From: Rugamonas fusca
GTDB taxonomy: Bacteria > Pseudomonadota > Gammaproteobacteria > Burkholderiales > Burkholderiaceae_D
Length of the DNA stretch: 64,000 nucleotides
Direction of reading: 5' to 3'
Assembly (NCBI RefSeq): GCF_014042365.1
Contig: NZ_JACEZS010000019.1
Location: forward strand, 52,350 to 116,349
The stretch's first letter is position 1, and each line of letters begins with the position of its first letter. The notes beneath the pieces were generated by a model. The model did not search any database. It was not told the origin of the DNA and saw only the letters and a program-made list of their open reading frames with translations. Position numbers and translations under genes: made by a program. Shown piece after piece: positions 30,837 through 39,800 of this stretch.

Positions 30837-31852
30837 CGAATTCGCCGCACATCAATATGTTCGCGGCCATGATCCGTGAACTCGAACGTGACGGACACGA
30901 GGTGATCATCACCTGCCGGCCGCTGGCCAACACCATCGACTTGCTGGAGCTGCATGGTTTCAAGTATGAGGTGGTGGGGCAGCACTATGGCGGCAAGCTT
31001 AGCGCCAAGCTGTTCGGTTTCCCGGTGCGGGTGGCCCAGCTTTGCCGCTACATCGCGCGGCGCAAGGTCGACGTGGCCATCTCCCAGAGCTCGTTCCACT
31101 CGCCCGTGGTGGCGCGCCTGCTGCGCTTGCGCTCGATCTACATGAACGACAACGAGCACGCGATGGGCAATATTCCCGCCTTCCTGTGCGCCACCACCAT
31201 CATGGTGCCGGAGTTTCTCGGCATCGACAAGCTCAAGCAGCAGTGGGCCAACCCGCGCAAGGTGCGGCACTATCCGGGCGTCAAGGAAGGCATGTATTTG
31301 TGGGAACTGGACCAGCGCCTGGCGCAAGCGGCCAACGGCCAGCGCGCGCCGCGCGCGCGGCGCGTGGTCTATATCCGGCCCGAGCCGTGGACGGCCCAGT
31401 ACTACAAGGGCAGCCGCAATTTCCTCGACGAGCTGGTGCTGGGCCTGAAGGACCAGGTGGACGTGATCCTGCTACCCCGCGGCAAGGAGCAGGGCGTCCA
31501 TTACCAGGATGCGCGCTTTGCCGGGGTACGGGTGGTCACCAGCGCGCTCGACATCGCCGACATCGCGCCCGATTGCGACCTGTTCATCGGCGCCGGCGGC
31601 ACCATGACGCGCGAGATGGCGGTGCTGGGCGTGCCCACCATCTCCGTCTACCAGGACGAATTGCTGGATGTCGACCGCCACTTGCTGGAGGTGGGGGCGT
31701 TCCGCCACTGGCCGCAACTGACGGCCAGCCAGGCACTGGCCTACCTGGACGAGGCCACCGCGCAACCGCCCAACCGCCAGTTGCTCGACAAGGGCCGGGC
31801 CGCCTACGACATGGTCAAGCAACAGTTATTGAACGGACACTCTTCACAATAA
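30815..31852 (+). CDS. DUF354-family GT-B-like protein
   Basis: 345 residues, starting MRIWFELTNSPHINMFAAMI with AAGGAG 4 nt upstream. It shows the DUF354 features: the N-terminal Asn-Ser-Pro-His motif, REWTAQYYKG-like RPEPWTAQYYKG, and the C-terminal FIGAGGTMTREMAVLGVPTI, which resembles the sugar-nucleotide site of UDP-GlcNAc 2-epimerases and GT-B enzymes. Function is not established; a transferase or epimerase acting on a UDP-HexNAc derivative fits. It is 10 nt before the Gfo/Idh gene. Confidence 0.82.
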   Translation: MRIWFELTNSPHINMFAAMIRELERDGHEVIITCRPLANTIDLLELHGFKYEVVGQHYGGKLSAKLFGFPVRVAQLCRYIARRKVDVAISQSSFHSPVVARLLRLRSIYMNDNEHAMGNIPAFLCATTIMVPEFLGIDKLKQQWANPRKVRHYPGVKEGMYLWELDQRLAQAANGQRAPRARRVVYIRPEPWTAQYYKGSRNFLDELVLGLKDQVDVILLPRGKEQGVHYQDARFAGVRVVTSALDIADIAPDCDLFIGAGGTMTREMAVLGVPTISVYQDELLDVDRHLLEVGAFRHWPQLTASQALAYLDEATAQPPNRQLLDKGRAAYDMVKQQLLNGHSSQ

Positions 31853-31862
31853 GGATGCAAAT

Positions 31863-32960
31863 ATGATACGCCTTGCAGTGGTAGGCCTGGGCAAGATGGG
31901 CCTGTCCCATCACTCGATGATCAACGCGCACCCGCGGGTGCAGGTGGCGGCCGTGTGCGACGCGACCGGCTATGTGCTCGATGTGCTCAACAAATATACC
32001 GGGGTCAAGACTTACACGGATTTCGACACCATGCTGGCCGAGGTGGAGCTGGACGCCGTCATCATCGCCACCCCGTCCAGCATGCACGGCAAGATGGTGC
32101 GCGCCGCGCTGGAGAAGAACCTGCACGTGTTCTGCGAAAAGCCGTTCGTGCTCGACAATGAGGAAGGCGAGCAGGTCACACGCCTGGCCAACGCCAAGGG
32201 CCTGGTCAACCAGGTCGGCTACCACTGCCGCTTCGTGGGCGCGTTCCAGGAAGTCAAGCGCCTGCTCGACGCCCACGCCATCGGCGACGTGACCCACATG
32301 CTGGCCGAGGCCTATGGCCCGGTGGTGCTCAAGCCCAAGGGCTCGACCTGGCGCACCCAGCGTTCCGAAGGCGGCGGCTGCCTGTATGATTACGCGGCCC
32401 ACCCGCTGAACCTGCTGACCTGGTATTTCGGCGCGCCGCGCGGCGTTGGTGGTTCCGTGCTCAACAAGATCTTCTCGGCCGACACCGATGATGAAGTGTT
32501 TTCCACCCTGTATTTCGAGGGGGGCAAGAGCGCCCAGTTGTCGGTCAACTGGAGCGACGAGTCGTACCGCAAGATGAGCACCAAGGTCACCATCTGGGGC
32601 AAGAACGGCCGCATCTACGCCGACCGCCAGGAAGTGCAAGTGTACCTGCGCGACGCGGCCGGCGCCCCGGCCGGCTACCAGGCTGGCTGGAACGTGCGCT
32701 ACACGACCGAGTTGACCGAGCCGGTGGACTTTTACCTGCGCGGCGAGGAATACACGGCCCAGCTCGATTATTTCGTGCGCTGCATCGAGGCCCGCGACGG
32801 CGCCGACAACGTCAACTCGTTCGAATCGGCGCTGCAGACCGACCGCGCGATCTCGATGATGATCGCGGACGCCGAGAAAGGCCCGTCCGTGTTCGCCGGC
32901 GACGCCTTGCCCGAGGTTCAAAAGCGCAAGAAGAGTTTCTCTTTCTTCGGCGGCCGCTAA
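31863..32960 (+). CDS. Gfo/Idh/MocA-family NAD-dependent sugar oxidoreductase
   Basis: 365 residues. Rossmann motif VVGLGKMGLSHHSMI, then the CEKPFVLD motif with its catalytic Lys, and GYHCRFVGAF at the substrate side. The C-terminal half is an open beta sheet. In polysaccharide loci such enzymes (WlbA type) oxidise C3 of UDP-GlcNAcA before amination. Here no aminotransferase follows, so the end product is open. It lies 38 nt before the TIM-barrel-like gene. Confidence 0.87.
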   Translation: MIRLAVVGLGKMGLSHHSMINAHPRVQVAAVCDATGYVLDVLNKYTGVKTYTDFDTMLAEVELDAVIIATPSSMHGKMVRAALEKNLHVFCEKPFVLDNEEGEQVTRLANAKGLVNQVGYHCRFVGAFQEVKRLLDAHAIGDVTHMLAEAYGPVVLKPKGSTWRTQRSEGGGCLYDYAAHPLNLLTWYFGAPRGVGGSVLNKIFSADTDDEVFSTLYFEGGKSAQLSVNWSDESYRKMSTKVTIWGKNGRIYADRQEVQVYLRDAAGAPAGYQAGWNVRYTTELTEPVDFYLRGEEYTAQLDYFVRCIEARDGADNVNSFESALQTDRAISMMIADAEKGPSVFAGDALPEVQKRKKSFSFFGGR

Positions 32961-32998
32961 GCGCGCCGTGCATCAAGTTATACAGACTGGAGCTGCAA

Positions 32999-33886
32999 AT
33001 GGATCGTTTGTTATTTGGGGATAATCAATTCTTCGGTGTGAATCACATGTCCGAGGAGAAGGCGCGCGCCCAGGCGATGCGGTTTCAGGATATCGGCGCC
33101 ATCATCGAGGTGCTCGACAACGCCTACGACGAAGGCGTGCGCTCGTTCATGTGCACCACCCACGACCGCATCGCGCAAGTGTGCGATCACATGCGGGCCA
33201 ATCCGGCCCGCTACCACGATTTCCAGTTCATGCCATGCATGCCGTACGCGCACAAGTACGCCAACGCCGTCACCGAGGATGGCATGCTGGGCGCGCTCAA
33301 GCGTTTCATGCCCGACGAGGGCTTTTTGAACGCGGCGCTGCGCGGCGGCATGTCGCTGGCGCGCAAGGATATCGAGGGCATCACCACCTTGCTGATCGAT
33401 GCCGAGATGAAGATGTTCGCCGGCCTGAACACCCCCGTCATCTTCCTGCAGAACGTGGTGGTGGACCTGCTGCTGGGCCTGGGCTTCAAGGAGGCGTTCC
33501 GCATTTTCGCCGACCACGTGCGCAAGCGCTACAACGCCGAGCCGGGCTTCATCACGATGAACTTGCCGCGCCTGCTCGACGTGCTCGACGAGCTCGGTAT
33601 CGAGAACCCCATCGTCTGCTCGAACATCAACAAGATCGGTTTCCGCATGTCGGGCGGCTTCGCCGCCTATGAGAAGGCGCTGCGCGAGCGCAAGTTCCGC
33701 GCCATCGCCATGTCCGTGTTCGCCTCGGGCGCCATCGCGCCCAAGGAAGCGATCGAATGGGTGTGTCAGCAACCGAACATCGAGTCCATCGTGTTTGGCG
33801 CGTCCAGCCGCGGCAATATCCGCAACACGCGCGAACTGGTCGAGCGCCATTGGCCGGCGCCGGCGGCGCTGGAGGTGGCGTCGTGA
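32999..33886 (+). CDS. Unassigned TIM-barrel-like protein of the EPS locus
   Basis: 295 residues, cytoplasmic. I do not recognise a named family. The pattern of alternating strands and helices, with the closing SIVFGASSRGNIRNTRELV segment, looks like aldo/keto reductases. The Asp-Tyr-Lys-His tetrad is not evident: DNAYDEGVRSFMCTTHD contains an Asp and a Tyr but in a different layout. It could be an aldolase, epimerase or lyase for a keto-sugar made by the neighbouring Gfo/Idh enzyme. Its last base pairs overlap the start of wecB (GTGA), so translation is coupled and it probably works in the same sugar pathway. Confidence 0.7.
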   Translation: MDRLLFGDNQFFGVNHMSEEKARAQAMRFQDIGAIIEVLDNAYDEGVRSFMCTTHDRIAQVCDHMRANPARYHDFQFMPCMPYAHKYANAVTEDGMLGALKRFMPDEGFLNAALRGGMSLARKDIEGITTLLIDAEMKMFAGLNTPVIFLQNVVVDLLLGLGFKEAFRIFADHVRKRYNAEPGFITMNLPRLLDVLDELGIENPIVCSNINKIGFRMSGGFAAYEKALRERKFRAIAMSVFASGAIAPKEAIEWVCQQPNIESIVFGASSRGNIRNTRELVERHWPAPAALEVAS

Positions 33887-35004
33887 AAACCCTCTACCTG
33901 GTGGCTGGCGCGCGCCCCAACTTCATGAAGATCGCGCCCATCGTGCGCGCCCTGCACGGGCACCCGCGGCTGGCGTACAAGATCATCCACACCGGCCAGC
34001 ATTATGACCGCGACATGAACGAGGTATTTTTCGAGGAGCTGGGCATCCCGGCGCCGGACCTGTTCATGGGCGCCGGCGGCGGCAGCCATGCGGAGCAGAC
34101 GGCCAAGATCATGCTCGGTTTCGAGCAGTTGTGCGTGCGCGAGCGGCCCGACGCCGTGCTGGTGGTGGGCGACGTCAATTCCACGCTGGCCTGCTCGATC
34201 GTGGCCAAGAAGCTGCTGATTCCGGTGGCCCACGTGGAGGCGGGCTTGCGCAGCGGCGACATGACCATGCCGGAAGAAATCAACCGGCTCGTCACCGACA
34301 GTATCAGCGACTGGTTCTTCGTCACCGAACCGAGCGCCGTGGAGCACTTGCGGCGCGAAGGCAAGCCGGACGCGGCGGTGCACCATGTGGGCCATGTGAT
34401 GGTCGATAACGTGCTGTACCAGGCCGGCAAGCTGGACGACACGGACACGGCCGGTTTCGAGACGGCCGCCTTCAAGGCCGCGCACAGCGGCCCCGGCCAG
34501 CGCTACGGCGTGGTCACGCTGCACCGTCCCAGCAATGTGGACGACGCGGCCATGATGGCCCGGCTGGGCGGCGCCTTGGCCGAGATCGCGCGCGAATTGC
34601 CGCTGGTGTTCCCGGTCCACCCGCGCACCCGCGCCAACCTCGCGCGTTTCGGCATCGACCTGGGGCCCAACATCACGCTGGTCGGGCCGCAAGGCTACAT
34701 GGCGTTCCTGAACCTGTGGAAGGATGCGGCGCTGGTGCTGACCGACAGTGGTGGCCTGCAGGAGGAGACGACGGCGCTGGGCGTGCCCTGCATCACGCTG
34801 CGCAACAATACCGAGCGCCCGGTGACGGTGGAGGAGGGCAGCAATGTGCTGGCCGGCACCGAGCCTGCGGCCATCGTGGCCGAGGCGCGCAAGGTGCTGG
34901 CCGGGCAGGGCAAGCAGGGCCGCCGGCCCCACTTGTGGGACGGCCAGGCCGCCCAACGCATCGTGGCGATCCTGGACCAGGCGCTGGCGCGGGAGCACAC
35001 ATGA
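33883..35004 (+). CDS. wecB: UDP-N-acetylglucosamine 2-epimerase (non-hydrolysing)
   Basis: 373 residues from a GTG start with GGAGGTGG just upstream. It has ARPNFMKIAPIVRAL, the HTGQHYD motif, HVEAGLRSGDMTMPEEINR and, near the C terminus, LTDSGGLQEETTALGVP. The enzyme interconverts UDP-GlcNAc and UDP-ManNAc in the cytoplasm. Together with the dehydrogenase at 27449 it could supply UDP-ManNAcA. It overlaps its neighbours on both sides by 4 nt. Confidence 0.93.
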   Translation: MKTLYLVAGARPNFMKIAPIVRALHGHPRLAYKIIHTGQHYDRDMNEVFFEELGIPAPDLFMGAGGGSHAEQTAKIMLGFEQLCVRERPDAVLVVGDVNSTLACSIVAKKLLIPVAHVEAGLRSGDMTMPEEINRLVTDSISDWFFVTEPSAVEHLRREGKPDAAVHHVGHVMVDNVLYQAGKLDDTDTAGFETAAFKAAHSGPGQRYGVVTLHRPSNVDDAAMMARLGGALAEIARELPLVFPVHPRTRANLARFGIDLGPNITLVGPQGYMAFLNLWKDAALVLTDSGGLQEETTALGVPCITLRNNTERPVTVEEGSNVLAGTEPAAIVAEARKVLAGQGKQGRRPHLWDGQAAQRIVAILDQALAREHT

Positions 35005-35999
35005 ACATCCTGGTTACCGGCGGCATGGGCTACATCGGCTCCCATACCGTCGTCGAATTGCTGGCCACCGGCCACGAGGTGGTGGTGATCGACAACCTGT
35101 CGAACGCCCAGGCCTCCGTGTACGAGCGCGTGTGCGCCATCGCCGGCCGCCCGTTCACCTTCCTCGAAGGGGACGTGCGCGACCGCGCCGGGGTGGAAGC
35201 CGTGTTCGCGGCCCATGCGATCGACGCCGTGATCCATTTCGCCGGCCTGAAGGCGGTGGGCGAATCGGTCGAGCAGCCGCTGCGCTACTACGACAACAAC
35301 CTGTCGGGCAGCCTCGTGCTGTTCGAGACGATGGCCAAGTTCGGCGTCAAGCAACTGGTGTTCAGCTCCTCGGCCACCGTGTATGGCGACCCGGCCTCGG
35401 TGCCCATCTACGAGCACTTCCCGCTGTCGGCGACCAATCCGTATGGCCGCAGCAAGCTGATCATCGAGGACATGCTGCGCGACCTGTACCGTTCCGACAG
35501 CAGCTGGCACATCGCACTGCTGCGCTACTTCAACCCGGTGGGCGCCCACGACAGTGGCCTGATCGGCGAGGAGCCGAACGGCATCCCCAACAACCTGCTG
35601 CCCTACATCGCCCAGGTGGCCGATGGCCGGCGCGCGTTCCTGTCCGTGTATGGCGGCGACTACCCGACCCCGGACGGCACCGGCATGCGCGACTACATCC
35701 ACGTGGTGGACCTGGCGCTGGGCCATGTGAAAACGCTGGACAAGCTCGCTGCCGGCCCCGGCGTCGTCACCTACAACCTCGGTACGGGCCGCGGCCACAG
35801 CGTGCTGGAGATGGTGCGCGCCTTCGAGCAGGCCAGCGGCCGGCCCGTGCCGTACCAGATCGTGGCGCGCCGCCCCGGCGATATCGCGTCCTGCTACGCG
35901 GACGCGGGCCTGGCCGAGCGCGAGCTGGGCTGGAAGGCCGAGCGCGGCATCGCCCAGATGTGCGCGGACGCGTGGCGCTGGCAGTCCAGCCCCAAATAA
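35001..35999 (+). CDS. galE: UDP-glucose 4-epimerase
   Basis: 332 residues. GGMGYIGSHTVVELL is the NAD-binding loop, SSSATVYGDP carries the catalytic Ser/Thr, and NPYGRSK the YxxxK pair. Length and motifs are those of GalE (the GDP-mannose and UDP-GlcNAc 4-epimerase branches differ in the C-terminal part). It makes UDP-Gal from UDP-Glc, or UDP-GalNAc from UDP-GlcNAc if the pocket is open. Start ATG overlaps the wecB stop. Confidence 0.92.
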   Translation: MNILVTGGMGYIGSHTVVELLATGHEVVVIDNLSNAQASVYERVCAIAGRPFTFLEGDVRDRAGVEAVFAAHAIDAVIHFAGLKAVGESVEQPLRYYDNNLSGSLVLFETMAKFGVKQLVFSSSATVYGDPASVPIYEHFPLSATNPYGRSKLIIEDMLRDLYRSDSSWHIALLRYFNPVGAHDSGLIGEEPNGIPNNLLPYIAQVADGRRAFLSVYGGDYPTPDGTGMRDYIHVVDLALGHVKTLDKLAAGPGVVTYNLGTGRGHSVLEMVRAFEQASGRPVPYQIVARRPGDIASCYADAGLAERELGWKAERGIAQMCADAWRWQSSPK

Positions 36000-36012
36000 A
36001 AAGAGAGAGCAC

Positions 36013-37173
36013 ATGAAAGCGATGATATTGGCTGCCGGCAAAGGCACGCGGGTGCGTCCTTTGACCTACGATTTGCCCAAGCCCATGATCCCCATCCTGG
36101 GCAAGCCCGTGATGGCTTACCTGATCGAGCACCTGCACCGCTACGGCGTGACGGAAATCATGGTCAACGTCAGCTACCTGCACGAAAAGATCGAGGAGTA
36201 TTTCGGCGAGGGCCACCAGTTCGACGTGCAGATCGGCTATTCATTCGAAGGCTACACCAACGACGAGGGCGAAGTGGTGCCCGAGCCGCTCGGTTCGGCC
36301 GGCGGCATGAAGAAGATCCAGGAGTTCGGCGGCTTTTTCGACGATACCACCATCGTGCTGTGCGGCGACGCGCTGATCGACCTGGACTTGAAGTCGGCCC
36401 TGTTCGAGCACCGCCGCAAGGGCGCGCTGGCGTCCGTGATCACCACCGAGGTGCCGTGGGACAAGGTCGAGAGCTATGGCGTGGTCGTCACCGACGAGGC
36501 CGGCCGCATCACGCAGTTCCAGGAAAAGCCGCGCCAGCACGAGGCGCTGTCGAACCGGGTCAGCACCGGCATCTACATCTTCGAGCCCGAAGTGATCGAC
36601 CTGATACCGTCGGACCGGCCGTTCGACATCGGTTCCGAACTGTTCCCGCTGCTGGCCGAGCGGGGCTTGCCGTTCTACGCCCAGACGCGCCGCTTCAACT
36701 GGATCGACATCGGCAGCGTGCGCGATTACTGGGAAGTGTGCCAGAGCGTGCTGATGGGCGAGGTGGCCAACCTGCACATGCCCGGCATCCAGATCAACGA
36801 TGGCCTGTGGGTGGGCCAGAACACCAGCATCGACTGGCAGGACACCCGCATTGAAGGCCCCGTCTACATCGGCTCGGGTACCCGCATCGAGGCGGGCGTG
36901 ACCATCATCGGCCCCACCTGGATCGGCCATGGCAGCCACGTGTGCCGTGGTGCCAAGGTGGTGCGCAGCGTGTTGTTCGAATATACTCGTGTGTTAGAAA
37001 ATGTTTCTTTGGACGAAATGATCGTCTTCAAGGACTATAGTGTCAACCGCGCCGGCGAGATGAAACACGCCTCTGAATATGATTCCGAGGCCTGGGCCAA
37101 TGCGCGCGACCGGCGCCGCGGACGGCGGCCCGACCCGAGTAATGAGTTAGCGGAAAAGAGAAATAGAGTATGA
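36013..37173 (+). CDS. NDP-sugar pyrophosphorylase (mannose-1-P guanylyltransferase-like)
   Basis: 386 residues. The N-terminal nucleotidyltransferase domain opens with ILAAGKGTRVRPLTYDLPKP and has an Asp-rich VLCGDALIDLDL. The C-terminal third holds left-handed beta-helix hexapeptide repeats (about residues 260-330: GLWVGQNTSIDWQDTRIEG). It makes an NDP-sugar from a sugar-1-phosphate and NTP. GDP-mannose or dTDP/UDP-glucose are possible; since manC follows with a 4-nt overlap, a second pyrophosphorylase for another sugar is likely. The last 25 residues are charged and unlike the core. Confidence 0.85.
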   Translation: MKAMILAAGKGTRVRPLTYDLPKPMIPILGKPVMAYLIEHLHRYGVTEIMVNVSYLHEKIEEYFGEGHQFDVQIGYSFEGYTNDEGEVVPEPLGSAGGMKKIQEFGGFFDDTTIVLCGDALIDLDLKSALFEHRRKGALASVITTEVPWDKVESYGVVVTDEAGRITQFQEKPRQHEALSNRVSTGIYIFEPEVIDLIPSDRPFDIGSELFPLLAERGLPFYAQTRRFNWIDIGSVRDYWEVCQSVLMGEVANLHMPGIQINDGLWVGQNTSIDWQDTRIEGPVYIGSGTRIEAGVTIIGPTWIGHGSHVCRGAKVVRSVLFEYTRVLENVSLDEMIVFKDYSVNRAGEMKHASEYDSEAWANARDRRRGRRPDPSNELAEKRNRV

Positions 37174-38585
37174 AGATTTATCCAGTCATCCTGTCCGGCG
37201 GTTCGGGCACCCGTCTATGGCCGCTGTCGCGCGCCGTGTTGCCCAAGCAATTGCTGCCGCTGGTGACTGAGCAGACCATGTTGCAGGAAACGGCGCTGCG
37301 CCTGGCCGGCCGTCCGCAACTGATGCAGCCCCTGATCGTCTGCGGCAACGACCACCGCTTCCTGGTGGCCGAGCAGATGCGCGAGATCGGCGTGGCGCCG
37401 CTGGGCATCCTGCTGGAACCGGTGGGCCGCAATACGGCGCCGGCCGTGGCGGCCGCCGCCCACTACCTGCAGGCCATCGACCCCGAGGCCGTGATGCTGG
37501 TGCTGCCGGCCGACCATGTGATCGCCGACGTGGACGCGTTCTACGCGGCCATCGAACAGGCCTTGGTGCCGGTGGCCGACGGCGCGCTGGCCACTTTCGG
37601 CATCGTGCCCACGGCGCCGGAGACGGGCTATGGCTACATCCAGAGCGGCGCCGGCACTGGCGCCCCGCACTGCTACAAGGTGGACCGCTTCGTCGAAAAG
37701 CCCAACCTGGAAACGGCCCAGGGCTTCGTGGCGGCCGGCAATTACTACTGGAACAGCGGCATGTTCCTGTTCCGCGCCGCCGCCTACCTCGGCGAGCTGC
37801 GCCAGTTCGCACCGGCCATCGCCGACGCCAGCGCGGCCGCCGTGGCCCAGGGCTACCGCGACCTCGATTTCTGCCGCCTCGACGAAGCGGCGTTCACGGC
37901 CTGTCCGTCGGACTCGATCGACTACGCCGTGATGGAACATACGCGCCACGCCGTCGTGGTGCCGGCCTCGATCGGCTGGAGCGACGTCGGTTCCTGGTCG
38001 GCCCTGTGGGAAGTGCAGCAGAGCGACGAGAACGGCAACGTGGTGCGGGGCGACGTCTACCTCGATGACGTGGCCGGCTCGCTGGTGCGGGCCGAGAGCC
38101 GCATCGTGGCCGTGGTCGGCGTGCAAGACCTGGTGGTGGTGGAGACGGCCGACGCCGTGCTGGTGACCCACAAGGACCAGGTGCAGCGCGTCAAGCAGAT
38201 CGTCGACCACCTGAAGGCCGAGGGCCGCAGCGAGCACCTGCACCACACCAGGGTCTACCGGCCGTGGGGCTGCTACGAGGGCATCGACATGGGCGAGCGT
38301 TTCCAGGTCAAGCGCATCACCGTCAATCCGGGCGGCAAGCTGTCGCTGCAGATGCACCACCACCGGGCCGAGCACTGGGTGGTGGTCAGCGGCACGGCCC
38401 GCGTCACCTGCGGCGACCAGGTCAGCCTGCTGACCGAGAACGAATCGACCTACATTCCGATCGGCATGAACCACCGGCTGGAAAATCCGGGCAAGGTGCC
38501 GCTGCACCTGATTGAAGTGCAGTCGGGCAGCTACCTGGGCGAGGACGACATCGTGCGCTTCGAGGACGTCTACCAGCGCGCCTGA
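37170..38585 (+). CDS. manC: Mannose-1-phosphate guanylyltransferase / mannose-6-phosphate isomerase
   Basis: 471 residues, the normal length of bifunctional ManC/AlgA/XanB enzymes. The N-terminal pyrophosphorylase domain (1 to about 350) starts VILSGGSGTRLWPLSR and has PADHVIADVDAF and FVEKP. The C-terminal cupin isomerase domain (about 350-471) shows RPWGCYEGIDMGERFQVKRI, LQMHHHRAEHWVVVSG and the metal-binding His residues. It makes GDP-mannose. It closes the eps locus on this strand. Confidence 0.94.
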   Translation: MKIYPVILSGGSGTRLWPLSRAVLPKQLLPLVTEQTMLQETALRLAGRPQLMQPLIVCGNDHRFLVAEQMREIGVAPLGILLEPVGRNTAPAVAAAAHYLQAIDPEAVMLVLPADHVIADVDAFYAAIEQALVPVADGALATFGIVPTAPETGYGYIQSGAGTGAPHCYKVDRFVEKPNLETAQGFVAAGNYYWNSGMFLFRAAAYLGELRQFAPAIADASAAAVAQGYRDLDFCRLDEAAFTACPSDSIDYAVMEHTRHAVVVPASIGWSDVGSWSALWEVQQSDENGNVVRGDVYLDDVAGSLVRAESRIVAVVGVQDLVVVETADAVLVTHKDQVQRVKQIVDHLKAEGRSEHLHHTRVYRPWGCYEGIDMGERFQVKRITVNPGGKLSLQMHHHRAEHWVVVSGTARVTCGDQVSLLTENESTYIPIGMNHRLENPGKVPLHLIEVQSGSYLGEDDIVRFEDVYQRA

Positions 38586-38665
38586 GGCCGCTGGACGAAC
38601 TCTGGGGAGAGGTTATAATCCGGACGGCGGCATGTGCCGTCATCCATCGATTCGGGGTCCCGTCC

Positions 38666-39682
38666 TTGCGCGCCTTCCTGATTTTCTGGGGCAGCCTGTG
38701 CTGCCTGCCCGCCATGGCCGGCTCGCCACCGGCCACGGGCTTGCAACCGGCGCAGCTGGCGGTGGTCATCAACGATGACGAGCCGAACAGCGTGGCCATC
38801 GGCGAATACTACCGCCAGGCGCGCGACATCCCGGCCCGCAACGTCGTGCACGTCAATATTCCGGGCAAACCCCGCAAGCTTACCGCCGACCAGTTCCGTC
38901 ACCTGCGCAACGTGATCGAGCTGCAACTGCCGGCGGGCATCCAGGCCGTGCTGATGGTGTGGACGGCGCCTTATGCCGTCGACTGCTATTCCATCACGTC
39001 CGCCTATTCGCTGGGTTTTGACCCCGGCCTGTGCGACAAGCCGTGCGAGCCGAGCAAGCCCAGCCCCTATTTCAACGCCGCGTCCAGCCGTCCGTATCTC
39101 GATTTCGGCATGCGCCTGTCCATGTTGATGCCCACTGAATCGGTGGAGCAGGCCAAGGCGTTGATCATGCGCGGCAAGGCCAGCGGGTTTCGGACACAGC
39201 CAGCCTCGGCCTATTATCTGGTGACGAGCGAGACGGCGCGCAACAGCCGCGCCGTGTTCTTTCCCCGCTCCATGGTGCTGCCGCGGCAGGAGCTGACTAT
39301 CCACACGCTGCGCGCCGACAGCATCGCCGACGTCAAGGACATCATGGTGTACCAGACGGGCAAGGCTAGGGTGGAGCAGCTCGACACGCTACAATTCCTG
39401 CCCGGCGCGCTGGCCGACCACCTGACCTCGGTCGGCGGCGACTTGCTGGGCACGGTCCAGATGAGCAGCCTGCGCTGGCTGGAGGCGGGCGCCACGGCCA
39501 GCTATGGTTCCGTCTCCGAGCCATGCAACTACTGGCAGAAATTCCCCCATCCCACGGTCCTGCTCAAGCACTACCTGGGCGGCGCCACGGCCATCGAAGC
39601 CTACTGGCGCAGCGTGGCCTGGCCGGCCCAGGGCCTGTTCATCGGCGAACCGCTGGCCGCGCCGTACCGCCAGCGCCAGTAA
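38666..39682 (+). CDS. TIGR03790-type exported protein of unknown function
   Basis: 338 residues from TTG 38666; the resulting N terminus (RAFLIFWGSLCCLPAMAGS) is a clean signal peptide. The body has LAVVINDDEPNSVAIGEYYRQARDIP, the VLMVWTAPYAVDCYSITSAYSLG segment and a late GATASYGSVSEPCNYWQKFP, all of which fit the TIGR03790 family as remembered. Members of that family occur in bacteria with PEP-CTERM proteins, but no activity is known. A TATAAT at 38614-38619 upstream may be its -10 box; its -35 box is poor. Confidence 0.75.
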   Translation: MRAFLIFWGSLCCLPAMAGSPPATGLQPAQLAVVINDDEPNSVAIGEYYRQARDIPARNVVHVNIPGKPRKLTADQFRHLRNVIELQLPAGIQAVLMVWTAPYAVDCYSITSAYSLGFDPGLCDKPCEPSKPSPYFNAASSRPYLDFGMRLSMLMPTESVEQAKALIMRGKASGFRTQPASAYYLVTSETARNSRAVFFPRSMVLPRQELTIHTLRADSIADVKDIMVYQTGKARVEQLDTLQFLPGALADHLTSVGGDLLGTVQMSSLRWLEAGATASYGSVSEPCNYWQKFPHPTVLLKHYLGGATAIEAYWRSVAWPAQGLFIGEPLAAPYRQRQ

Positions 39683-39704
39683 CGAGCGGATTGCCGAGCG
39701 CGCC

Positions 39705-39722
39705 TTAGTCCGTTCGGACTAA
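39705..39722 (+). terminator. Hairpin after the TIGR03790-type gene
   Basis: TTAGTCCG-TT-CGGACTAA is a perfect 8-bp inverted repeat 23 nt after the stop codon, without a T-run. It also sits just upstream of the Pho-box-like repeats, so it may instead be a protein-binding site. Confidence 0.4.
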
Positions 39723-39726
39723 AGGG

Positions 39727-39754
39727 CTGTCATCAACGCGTCATGCCCTGTCAC
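39727..39754 (+). promoter_or_regulatory. Candidate Pho box upstream of the extracellular nuclease
   Basis: Three copies of a GTCAT/GTCAC core are spaced one helical turn apart: CTGTCAT (39727-39733), GCGTCAT (39738-39744) and CTGTCAC (39748-39754). The E. coli Pho box is CTGTCAT repeats 11 nt apart. The element lies about 50 nt before the nuclease start codon, a good position for activation. Confidence 0.55.
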
Positions 39755-39800
39755 TAATATGCAATTAGCAACATTGCATACTCACCGGACAGGAAATATC

